5,547 nucleotides of DNA from Streptomyces sp. NRRL WC-3549. GTDB taxonomy: Bacteria; Actinomycetota; Actinomycetes; Streptomycetales; Streptomycetaceae. The DNA lies in the NCBI RefSeq assembly GCF_000721935.1, contig NZ_KL585390.1:60553-66099 (forward strand). Reading direction: 5' to 3'. The notes below the pieces were generated by a model. The model worked only from the letters and a program-made list of their open reading frames with translations. It had not been told where the DNA came from and searched no databases. Position 1 is the stretch's first letter; every line of letters begins with the position of its first letter. The position numbers and the translations under genes were made by a program. Shown piece by piece: positions 1 through 5,316 of this stretch.

Positions 1-149
1 CCGATCGCGGCGGCGGCCTCGACGGCGGTGCGGGTGGCGTCCGGGAAGCGGCGCACCTCGACGTCGAGGCCCAGCTCCCGCAGTGCCTCGGCGAACCGGG
101 GGTGGGCGTCGGAAGGGGGTGCGGCGGGAGTCGTGTCCGATGTGCTCAT
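1..149 (-). CDS. YbaK/EbsC-family prolyl-tRNA editing protein, N-terminal fragment
   Basis: The gene reads leftwards and leaves the window, so only 49 full codons are visible. It opens MSTSDTTPAAPPSDAHPRF and continues with FAEALRELGLDVEVRRFPDATR and then TAVEAAAAI. A helix followed by a 'DVEVRRFPDATRTAxEAAAAIG' segment is what I recall of the start of actinobacterial YbaK/EbsC proteins, which hydrolyse mischarged aminoacyl-tRNA such as Cys-tRNA(Pro) or Ala-tRNA(Pro) in the cytoplasm. The catalytic Lys and the rest of the fold lie outside the window, so the enzyme class rests on the N-terminus alone. The ATG at 149-147 is preferred because it opens this conserved reading frame and because a TAnnnT hexamer lies exactly 6 nt upstream. 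I see no clear Shine-Dalgarno sequence, so translation may be leaderless. A related aminoacyl-tRNA deacylase subfamily remains possible. Confidence 0.72.
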   Translation of the reverse strand, partial: MSTSDTTPAAPPSDAHPRFAEALRELGLDVEVRRFPDATRTAVEAAAAI

Positions 150-155
150 GGCCGC

Positions 156-161
156 ACGCTA
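156..161 (-). promoter_or_regulatory. Putative -10 element of a leaderless promoter for the ybaK-like gene
   Basis: Read on the minus strand this is TAGCGT, matching the actinobacterial -10 pattern TAnnnT. It is followed by six bases (150-155) and then the ATG, which would place the transcription start at or next to the A of ATG. No purine-rich ribosome binding site lies close to the ATG. I see no convincing -35 hexamer, which is common for such promoters. The same spacing is found before two other genes in this window. Confidence 0.42.
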
Positions 162-232
162 CTGAACGTCCCGCCGCCGGCACCAGGGAGTTCGGAGGCG
201 GTCGGCGTGAAACCAGGCGTGTCCGGCGAACC

Positions 233-247
233 GCGCCCCGGGGGCGC
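233..247 (-). terminator. Possible GC-rich hairpin in the PBP 3' region
   Basis: The arms GCGCCCC (233-239) and GGGGCGC (241-247) are exact reverse complements around a single G. As a real hairpin this would give a 6-bp GC stem with a 3-nt loop. It lies about 105 bp beyond the PBP stop and before the ybaK-like gene on the same strand, where a terminator would be useful. There is no following T-tract, though Streptomyces terminators often lack one. Chance self-complementarity in such GC-rich DNA is a real alternative. Confidence 0.25.
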
Positions 248-280
248 CCCGGCCGACAGACCGGGACCGGCCCGCGGCCT

Positions 281-364
281 CGCTCACGGACTGGATCACG
301 CCCCGCTCACGTCCCGCTCACGGACCGGCTCACACCTCGACGTACGCCCCCGCTCACGGACCGG
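281..364 (-). repeat. Three copies of a 14-bp repeat at and after the PBP stop codon
   Basis: The plus-strand unit CGCTCACGGACCGG occurs at 315-328 and 351-364 exactly, and at 281-294 with one change (CGCTCACGGACTGG). A truncated CGCTCAC lies at 304-310. The spacing between full copies is 34 and 36 bp. The copy at 351-364 covers the last codons and the TGA stop (356-354) of the PBP gene, so the other two look like duplications of the gene's 3' end into the intergenic DNA. I do not recognise the unit as a known repeat family or protein binding site. Confidence 0.6.
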
Positions 365-1994
365 CGCGCAGCACCGTCGCGACCACCGGGCCGGCCGCGT
401 CGCCGCCGTGGCCGCCGGACTGGACGACCGCCGCCGCCGCGAGGTCGTTGCTGAAGCCGACGAACCAGCTGTTGGACGTGCCTTGGCCGTCCACCTCGGC
501 GGAGCCGGTCTTGGCGCCCTTGTCGCCGCCGACCGAGGCCATCGCCTTCGTGCCGCTGCCGGTCGGGCTGGTCGCGGTGAAGCGCATCATGTCCCGCAAC
601 TGCTGTCCCACGTCGCCCGGGAGCGGGCGGGCGGTGGCGAACGGCCGGTCGTCCAGGTCGCGGGCGACGACGTAGGGCTGCTTGAAGGAGCCGCTCTTCG
701 CGGTCGCGGCGACCGACGCCATGTTCAGCGGGCTCATCAGGATCTTGCCCTGGCCGATGTAGGAGGCCGCGGTCTCGGCCCCCGAGGACTCAGGGACGCT
801 GCCGTCGAAGGACTCCACCCCGGTCTTCCAGTTGTCCTGGCCCAGGCCGAAGTAGTCGCGGGCCTCCTGGCCGAGCGCCGTGCCCGCCCGGTCGCCGAGC
901 GGCTTGACCGGCTTGATGAAGGCGGTGTTGCAGGACTGGCCGAAGGCGTCGCGCAGGGTGCCGTTGGCGATGGAGAAGTCCTTGAGGTTGTGGAAGGTCA
1001 CGCCCTCCCACGACACGGTGGACGGGCACTCCACCGGGGAGTTGATGTTCCCCAGCCCGTTCTGGATGATCATCGCCGCCGTCACGATCTTCATCGTGGA
1101 GCCGGGGGCCAGTGTGCCCCGCATCGCCGCGTCGTAGCCGTCCGCCCGGTTGTTGGCTATCGCCTGTATCGCGCCGGTCGAGGGCTGGATCGCCACCACG
1201 GACGACTCGCCGTACTGCTTGACCGCGGCCTCGGCCGCCGCCTGGACCTCCGCGTCGAGCGTCGTGTGCAGCTTGCCGGGCTTGCCCTTGGCGAGTGTCA
1301 GCAGCGTCGTGTTCGGAAGCTGCTCGTCCGCCGGCTCGATCCAGGTCTCCATGCCCGGGGAACCGCCGGTGGTGTCCCCGTACTTCTCGCGCAGGGTGTC
1401 CAGGATCGGCCCCAGCGACGGGTACGTCTCCTTGTCCAGCACCTTGCCGTTGTGGTCGACGGTCTCGATCGCCGCCGTGGACGACTCGCCGGTCTTCAGC
1501 ACCGCGCCCTCGGTCAGCTGCGGGTGGACCACCGTGGGCTGCCAGTCGACGAGCGCCTTGCCGGTGGTCCGACCGCGCACCACGGTCAGCTCCGAGGAGT
1601 ACGACCAGGGCTTGGTCTTCCCCTCGAAGGACACCGTCGCCTTCACGGTGTACGGCACCTTCGCGCCGGTGGCCGCGCCCGGGGTGATCACCGCGTCGGT
1701 GACGTGGGCGTCCTCGGCGTACCCCGTCAGCAGCGGTTCGGCCGCCGTGGCGTTGTTGGTGAGCTGTGCGGCGGTCGCGGCGTCGCCGGACGCCCACGCC
1801 GTCAGGAAGTCCTTCGAGGTCCGCTCGATCTCGGTCTCGCTCGGCGGGCCGGTCTTCACCTCGGTGGACTCGGCGACGGTGCCCGTGCCGCCCCCGGTGT
1901 CGTCCGAGAGCACGCTGTACGCGCCGTAGCCGACCCCCCCGGCCACCAGCACGAACACCCCGCCGACCACGGCGACCTTCGCTCCACTGCGCAT
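354..1994 (-). CDS. Class B penicillin-binding protein (MecA_N-like domain plus transpeptidase)
   Basis: This 546-residue protein should cross-link peptidoglycan peptides outside the membrane. Residues 7-28 form one hydrophobic segment with no lipobox Cys, so it is a signal anchor. Residues 31-56 are a Thr/Ser/Gly/Pro-rich linker. Residues 57 to about 165 (TSKDFLTAWASGDAATAAQL onward) look like the NTF2-like MecA_N domain. A dimerisation-type stretch follows, then the transpeptidase domain from about 250 to 540. All three active-site motifs are present: STMK at 299-302 with Ser299 as nucleophile, SCN at 354-356 and KTG at 495-497. There is no glycosyltransferase domain, hence class B. The start at 1994 is chosen because GGAGGGGG sits 9 nt upstream and MRSGAKVAVVGG opens directly into the anchor. 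An in-frame upstream start at 2084 would add 30 non-conserved residues. From memory it resembles the S. coelicolor SCO3156/SCO3157 type. It follows the mannosyltransferase gene after 159 bp and probably has its own promoter. Confidence 0.9.
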   Translation of the reverse strand: MRSGAKVAVVGGVFVLVAGGVGYGAYSVLSDDTGGGTGTVAESTEVKTGPPSETEIERTSKDFLTAWASGDAATAAQLTNNATAAEPLLTGYAEDAHVTDAVITPGAATGAKVPYTVKATVSFEGKTKPWSYSSELTVVRGRTTGKALVDWQPTVVHPQLTEGAVLKTGESSTAAIETVDHNGKVLDKETYPSLGPILDTLREKYGDTTGGSPGMETWIEPADEQLPNTTLLTLAKGKPGKLHTTLDAEVQAAAEAAVKQYGESSVVAIQPSTGAIQAIANNRADGYDAAMRGTLAPGSTMKIVTAAMIIQNGLGNINSPVECPSTVSWEGVTFHNLKDFSIANGTLRDAFGQSCNTAFIKPVKPLGDRAGTALGQEARDYFGLGQDNWKTGVESFDGSVPESSGAETAASYIGQGKILMSPLNMASVAATAKSGSFKQPYVVARDLDDRPFATARPLPGDVGQQLRDMMRFTATSPTGSGTKAMASVGGDKGAKTGSAEVDGQGTSNSWFVGFSNDLAAAAVVQSGGHGGDAAGPVVATVLRAGP

Positions 1995-2003
1995 CGGTGC
2001 AGT

Positions 2004-2011
2004 CCCCCTCC
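2004..2011 (-). promoter_or_regulatory. Ribosome binding site of the PBP gene
   Basis: On the minus strand this reads GGAGGGGG, followed by 9 nt and the ATG at 1994. It is strong and well spaced, and it decides against the longer upstream start at 2084. Confidence 0.75.
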
Positions 2012-2061
2012 CCGAGAAGCCCCCTCGCACGTGTGTGTCAGAAAGCAGGGCGATTCCCGGG

Positions 2062-2067
2062 ACTCTA
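2062..2067 (-). promoter_or_regulatory. Candidate -10 element for the PBP gene
   Basis: The minus strand reads TAGAGT, a TAnnnT hexamer, within CGTAGAGTC. The same nine bases surround the inferred -10 of the tatD-like gene at 5357-5362. Transcription would start near 2055 and give a 5' leader of roughly 60 nt that carries the ribosome binding site. No good -35 is visible at 17-18 bp spacing. The 159-bp gap after the mannosyltransferase gene leaves room for a separate promoter, but readthrough from upstream is not excluded. Confidence 0.33.
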
Positions 2068-2120
2068 CGGGACGGCAGTGACATCCGAAGGGGTCGTTAC
2101 CGGACCGCGACGCGCACCGA

Positions 2121-2132
2121 GAGAGCGCTTTC
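2121..2132. other. Near-palindrome centred on AGCGCT between the pmt and PBP genes
   Basis: GAGAGCGCTTTC is a 12-bp inverted repeat with one mismatched pair, lying just after the mannosyltransferase stop and about 127 bp before the PBP start. The AGCGCT core resembles operators of LacI-family regulators in Streptomyces, such as the CebR box as I recall it. It could equally be a weak part of a pmt transcript end. No regulator gene lies nearby. Confidence 0.2.
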
Positions 2133-2153
2133 CGGCCGTTCCGCGCGCCGACG

Positions 2154-3866
2154 CTACACCCAGCTGTCCAGCCACATGCGGTCCCGCCAGGAGTTCTCCG
2201 GGATCGACGTGCCCGTGTACAGCGGCCAGAAATAGACGAAGTTCCACACGATCAGCAACACCAGCACGCCCGCCGCGATCGCCCCCAGCGTCCGTCTCCG
2301 CTCACCGGCCGGATCGCCCGCGGGCGAGGGCCTCGTCGCCGGGCCCAGCAGCGCCCCGACCAGCATCGTCACCGCCAGACAGAGGAACGGCACGAACACG
2401 ACCGCGTAGAAGAGGAAGATCGTCCGCTCCTGGTAGAAGAACCAGGGCACCCAGCCCGCCGCCACCCCGCAGGCGATCGCTCCGGCCCGCCAGTCGCGCC
2501 GGAAGAACCAGCGCCACAGCACGTACAGCAGCGCCACGCACGCGGCCCACCACAGCAGCGGGGTGCCGATCGCCAGGACCTCGCGGGCGCACTTGCCGGT
2601 CTCCGAGGCGGCGCAGCCCGGCTCCTCCTCGTAGAAGTAGGAGACCGGGCGGCCCAGCACGATCCAGCTCCACGGATTGGACTGGTAGGTGTGGCCGGAG
2701 GTCAGGCCGACGTGGAAGTCGTACACCTGGTTCTCGTAGTGCCACAGGCTGCGCAGCCAGTCCGGCAGCCAGGACCAGGCGCCGCCCTTGCCCTCGGTGG
2801 CCGCCCAGTCGCGGTAGTAGCCCTTGCCGGTGACGATCCAGCCGGTCCACGAGACCAGGTACGTGCCGATCGCGACCAGCACCGTGGAGACGAACGCGGG
2901 CAGCAGGTCCCGCAGCACCACCGCGCGGTACGGCCGCATCGCACCGGCCGTACGCCGCGCGCCGACGTCCCAGAGCACCGCCATGATCCCGAACGCGGCC
3001 AGGATGTACAGCCCGTTCCACTTCGTGGCGAAGGCCAGGCCGAGCATCAGACCGGCGGCGATGCGCCAGGGCCGCCATCCCAGCAGCACCCCGTCCTCGT
3101 CGACCGGCAGCGCGGCGGCCAGTCTGCGGCGCGACCGGTCGCGGTCGACGAGCAGGCAGCCGAAGGCCGCGAGCACGAAGAACATCAGGACGAGGTCGAG
3201 CAGCGCGGTCCGGCTCATCACGAAGTGCAGGCCGTCCACCGCCAGCAGCGTGCCCGCCAGGCAGCCGAGGAACGTGGAGCGGAACAGCCGCCGGCCGATC
3301 CGGCACAGCATCAGCACCGAAAGGGTGCCCAGCAGCGCCACCATGAAGCGCCAGCCGAACGGGGTGAACCCGAAGAGCTGCTCACCGAAGCCGATGATCC
3401 ACTTGCCGACCGGGGGATGGACGACGTAGCCCGGGTCGGACGGGATCTCCACCGCCGAGGGGTCGCTGAGGATCAGCTTGTCGACGTCCTTGGGCCACGC
3501 GCCCTCGTACCCCTGGTTGACCAGCGCCCAGGCGTCCTTGGCGTAGTACGTCTCGTCGAATATCACCGCCCTCGGGCTGCCCAGGTTCCAGAACCGCAGC
3601 ACCCCGGCGACCAGTGCCACCAGGAGCGGCCCGCCCCACGCCGACCAGCGCACCAGACGGTCCGCCACGGCCGGCGGCACGGCGAGCACGTCCCAGAACT
3701 GGCGTCCGGGCCGGGTGTACGGCGGTACCAGGCGCTCGCGCAGCCCCGTCTCCGGCCGTGCGGAATGGCCGAAGCGGCGCAGCCGCTGCTGCCAGTAAGG
3801 CGGCTGGTCGCGGGCGGGGGCCCCGGCGTCGTTGCCCTGCCGGGCCTCGGGCGCAGTACTCGTCAC
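2154..3866 (-). CDS. pmt: Polyprenol-phosphate-mannose:protein O-mannosyltransferase (GT39 family)
   Basis: The 570-residue membrane enzyme should move mannose from polyprenyl-phosphate mannose onto Ser/Thr of proteins being exported through Sec. The first 75 residues are hydrophilic and cytoplasmic, then many hydrophobic segments follow (about 78-94, 172-190, 199-214, 222-240, 267-300, 318-340, 430-455, 462-478, 482-508 and 527-548). The first outer loop carries the family's acidic pair in FDETYY (Asp104, Glu105), followed by HPPVGKW (150-156) and SRTALLD (218-224). The C-terminus has WPLYTGTSIPENSWRDRMW, typical of actinobacterial PMTs from memory. Cys418 and Cys426 in a likely outer loop could form a disulfide. 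The start is a GTG at 3866-3864, with TACGAT 6 nt upstream and no Shine-Dalgarno, suggesting a leaderless message. It diverges from rsmI over 62 bp, an arrangement I recall for Rv1002c/Rv1003 of M. tuberculosis. In S. coelicolor the homologue (SCO3154, from memory) is needed for protein O-glycosylation and phiC31 infection. Confidence 0.92.
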   Translation of the reverse strand: MTSTAPEARQGNDAGAPARDQPPYWQQRLRRFGHSARPETGLRERLVPPYTRPGRQFWDVLAVPPAVADRLVRWSAWGGPLLVALVAGVLRFWNLGSPRAVIFDETYYAKDAWALVNQGYEGAWPKDVDKLILSDPSAVEIPSDPGYVVHPPVGKWIIGFGEQLFGFTPFGWRFMVALLGTLSVLMLCRIGRRLFRSTFLGCLAGTLLAVDGLHFVMSRTALLDLVLMFFVLAAFGCLLVDRDRSRRRLAAALPVDEDGVLLGWRPWRIAAGLMLGLAFATKWNGLYILAAFGIMAVLWDVGARRTAGAMRPYRAVVLRDLLPAFVSTVLVAIGTYLVSWTGWIVTGKGYYRDWAATEGKGGAWSWLPDWLRSLWHYENQVYDFHVGLTSGHTYQSNPWSWIVLGRPVSYFYEEEPGCAASETGKCAREVLAIGTPLLWWAACVALLYVLWRWFFRRDWRAGAIACGVAAGWVPWFFYQERTIFLFYAVVFVPFLCLAVTMLVGALLGPATRPSPAGDPAGERRRTLGAIAAGVLVLLIVWNFVYFWPLYTGTSIPENSWRDRMWLDSWV

Positions 3867-3872
3867 CGCGCC

Positions 3873-3878
3873 ATCGTA
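3873..3878 (-). promoter_or_regulatory. Putative -10 element of a leaderless pmt promoter
   Basis: The minus strand reads TACGAT, then six bases (3867-3872), then the GTG start of pmt. This TAnnnT-N6-start geometry predicts transcription from the first base of the GTG. No purine-rich ribosome binding site is present upstream of the GTG, which fits. No clear -35 was found. Confidence 0.45.
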
Positions 3879-3913
3879 GGGAACGCGTCCGTGCGAGGGG
3901 CGCCGCCCGTGCT

Positions 3914-3919
3914 GGGAGG
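3914..3919 (+). promoter_or_regulatory. Ribosome binding site that decides the rsmI start
   Basis: GGGAGG ends directly before an in-frame ATG at 3920, which is too close for initiation there. It lies 9 nt before the GTG at 3929, an ideal distance. The rsmI start is therefore taken as GTG 3929, giving the N-terminus (M)TGTTGTLVL. Confidence 0.7.
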
Positions 3920-3928
3920 ATGGCCGAT

Positions 3929-4760
3929 GTGACTGGAACGACTGGAACGCTCGTACTCCTGTCTCTTATACACATCCGAGGACACCCGCCGGCTGCGCCG
4001 GCTCACCCAGGCGCTGGGCGTCCACACGACGGGGCGCGTCGTCTCCTACTTCGAGGGCAACGAGTCCGCCCGGACGCCCGAGCTGGTCGAGGCACTGGTC
4101 GGCGGGGCACGGGTCCTGCTGGTCACGGACGCCGGGATGCCGTCCGTCTCCGACCCGGGGTACCGGCTCGTCGCGGCGGCCGTCGAACGGGACATCAAGG
4201 TCACCGCCGTGCCCGGACCGTCGGCCGTCCTGACCGCGCTGGCGCTGTCGGCGCTGCCCGTGGACCGCTTCTGCTTCGAGGGGTTCCTGCCGCGCAAGGC
4301 GGGCGAGCGGCTCGGGAAGCTGCGCGAGGTCGCCGAGGAGCGGCGCACGATGGTCTTCTTCGAGGCACCGCACCGGCTGGACGACACGCTGGCCGCGATG
4401 GCCGAGGTGTTCGGCGCGGACCGCCGGGCCGCCGTGTGCCGGGAGCTGACCAAGACGTACGAGGAGGTCAGGCGCGGGCCGCTGGGCGAGCTGGCCGTCT
4501 GGGCCGCCGAAGGAGTGCGGGGCGAGATCACCGTCGTCGTCGAGGGCGCCGCGGACACCCCCGGCGAGAAACCGGACGCCGCCGAGCTGGTGCGCAGGGT
4601 GCAGGTGCGCGAGGAGGCCGGCGAGCGGCGCAAGGAGGCCATCGCGGCGGTCGCCACCGAGGCCCACCTGCCCAAACGTGAGGTCTTCGATGCGGTGGTC
4701 GCGGCAAAGAACGCGGCGAGGACCGGCCCGGGCGAGGGCAAGGAGCAGCCCGGAAAGTAA
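3929..4760 (+). CDS. rsmI: 16S rRNA (cytidine1402-2'-O)-methyltransferase RsmI, broken by an embedded adapter
   Basis: RsmI uses S-adenosylmethionine to 2'-O-methylate C1402 in the ribosomal decoding centre. The gene appears in two pieces. Codons 3929-3958 give (M)TGTTGTLVL, the first strand of the fold. After 3959-3976, which is sequencing adapter, the true frame resumes at 3978 with EDTRRLRRL and runs to TAA at 4758-4760. Family signatures in the second piece are VTDAGMPSVSDPGY (4122-4163), VPGPSA (4209-4226), DRFCFEGFLPRK and RELTKTYEE (4440-4466), followed by the C-terminal helical RsmI extension. The conserved GTPIG(N/D) loop and the strand up to 'AAEDTR' are missing. From E. coli and Streptomyces homologues as I recall them, about 27 codons are gone. 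Left and right pieces are in different frames, so translation as given would read through LSLIHI into nonsense. The family call is firm. The break is most likely an assembly error and the living gene intact. Confidence 0.88.
3959..3976. other. Tn5/Nextera mosaic-end adapter embedded in the assembly
   Basis: CTGTCTCTTATACACATC equals the first 18 of the 19 bases of the Tn5 mosaic end used in Nextera/tagmentation libraries. It is the only AT-rich word in a GC-rich gene, no transposase or second end is nearby, and the flanks (CGTACTC and CGAGGACAC) show no 9-bp target duplication. Its reverse strand encodes MCIRDR and its forward strand LSLIHI, both familiar to me as marks of adapter contamination in predicted proteins. 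It sits exactly where rsmI loses part of its N-terminus. Confidence 0.96.
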
Positions 4761-4921
4761 AGGCCGGACCGGGTACGGGAGCCGCTTCGGGGCCTTGGGT
4801 CACAGAAGGACCAAGACCGTTCCAACACTCGGCAGGCCTGGTGCACCGCCGCCCGCGCAGGCGTCTACTGGAAAGTGGGACGCACGCCCCGGGCTCCCGT
4901 GCCGGAGGGCCTGCCGGCGTG

Positions 4922-4937
4922 CTTGTCCACGGACAAG
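4922..4937. promoter_or_regulatory. Perfect 16-bp palindrome adjoining the ribosome binding site
   Basis: CTTGTCCACGGACAAG is exact dyad symmetry, with 7-bp arms CTTGTCC (4922-4928) and GGACAAG (4931-4937) around AC. The right arm overlaps the first two bases of the ribosome binding site (4936-4942). As DNA it could be an operator. As RNA it could form a 6-bp stem with a 4-nt loop next to, and partly over, the Shine-Dalgarno. I do not match it to a known Streptomyces operator. Confidence 0.4.
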
Positions 4938-4942
4938 AGGAG
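4936..4942 (+). promoter_or_regulatory. Ribosome binding site of the CxxC protein gene
   Basis: AGAGGAG followed by 5 nt and the ATG at 4948 fixes the start of the 122-residue protein. The same frame is open upstream to 4678, but that part overlaps rsmI and the structured gap and has no comparable ribosome binding site. Confidence 0.75.
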
Positions 4943-4947
4943 CAGGC

Positions 4948-5316
4948 ATGAGTGAGACCGCAGCCACCACCGTCCACGAGGCCTACGCGTTCGCCTGCAT
5001 GAGGTGCGGACACGGCTGGGAACAGGCCTACGAGATACACCACCACGTCGACGGATCGGGGCACGCCCACGTGGTCTACACGGCGGGCGGGGAGCGGGTG
5101 CCCTCCCCGCTGTCCACGCCCACCTGCGCGAACTGCGGAGGACACGTCGTCCGGATCATGCGGTCCGGCCGGGTCTCCACCGTGCAGGGGGTGCTCCGGC
5201 CCGCCAGGGACGCGCGCCCGCAGGAGGCCGTGGAGGACGGGGCCGTGCCGGCACCGGCGCCGGCGGGGCACCACTGGCAGCTGTCGTCCCTGCTCCGCCC
5301 CTTCCACCGCGGGTGA
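4948..5316 (+). CDS. Small zinc-ribbon-like protein with two CxxC pairs, function unknown
   Basis: The protein has 122 residues. Cys17-Met-Arg-Cys20 and Cys60-Ala-Asn-Cys63 form two CxxC knuckles 39 residues apart, the usual layout of a zinc ribbon. Each knuckle is followed by Gly and His (CGHGW and CGGHVVRI), and the segment between them is rich in His (HHHVDGSGHAHVVY, 31-44). Residues 85-107 are a Pro/Ala/charged linker, probably disordered. The tail HHWQLSSLLRPFHRG could form a short amphipathic helix. There is no signal peptide or membrane segment, so it is probably cytoplasmic. I believe similar hypothetical proteins occur in Streptomyces but cannot name a function. Metal binding is inferred from the cysteines. 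A role in nucleic-acid or protein binding is possible but unsupported. The gene follows rsmI by 187 bp and precedes tatD by 52 bp, with a hairpin on its stop codon. Confidence 0.82.
   Translation: MSETAATTVHEAYAFACMRCGHGWEQAYEIHHHVDGSGHAHVVYTAGGERVPSPLSTPTCANCGGHVVRIMRSGRVSTVQGVLRPARDARPQEAVEDGAVPAPAPAGHHWQLSSLLRPFHRG

Larger units (their letters stand above)
4761..4947 (+). other. Inverted-repeat-rich gap between rsmI and the CxxC protein gene
   Basis: No open frame here looks real. Several short inverted repeats are visible: CTTGG/CCAAG (4794-4798 with 4811-4815), which could be a weak rsmI terminator; GCGTC/GACGC (4861-4865 with 4879-4883); CTCC/GGAG (4894-4897 with 4904-4907) competing with GCCGG/CCGGC (4901-4905 with 4914-4918); and the perfect palindrome at 4922-4937. 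The length and structure suggest the downstream gene has its own promoter and leader, but I cannot pick a confident -10. I do not recognise a known riboswitch. Confidence 0.3.

Noticed and set aside
102..2081. 659-codon plus-strand open frame opposite the PBP gene
   Set aside because: It is the shadow frame of the minus-strand PBP with its three catalytic motifs. Its composition (Arg, Gly, Ala, Val, Leu, His, Asp) is typical of antisense GC-rich frames and it has no recognisable domain or start signal.
1995..2084. Upstream start adding 30 residues to the PBP
   Set aside because: The extension has no ribosome binding site and is not typical of the family, while ATG 1994 has GGAGGGGG 9 nt upstream and leads straight into the membrane anchor.
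3863..3874. Three-codon upstream ORF (ATG GCG CGG TGA) overlapping the pmt start
   Set aside because: Its ATG overlaps the inferred -10 hexamer, so it would lie upstream of a leaderless transcript's first base. With no ribosome binding site it is probably not translated.
3920..3922. ATG 3920 as the rsmI start
   Set aside because: It directly touches the GGGAGG ribosome binding site, leaving no spacing. GTG 3929 is 9 nt away and gives the familiar N-terminus.
2691..3932. 413-codon plus-strand open frame opposite pmt
   Set aside because: It is antisense to the well-supported mannosyltransferase and rich in Gln, His, Arg and Pro without domain signals.
3382..3975. 197-codon minus-strand protein starting MCIRDR
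   Set aside because: Its start codon lies inside the adapter, and the rest is an out-of-frame reading of pmt.
3959..3976. A genuine Tn5/IS50 remnant or novel miniature element
   Set aside because: Only 18 bp of one synthetic-optimised mosaic end are present, with no second end, no transposase and no 9-bp target duplication. Adapter contamination explains it fully.
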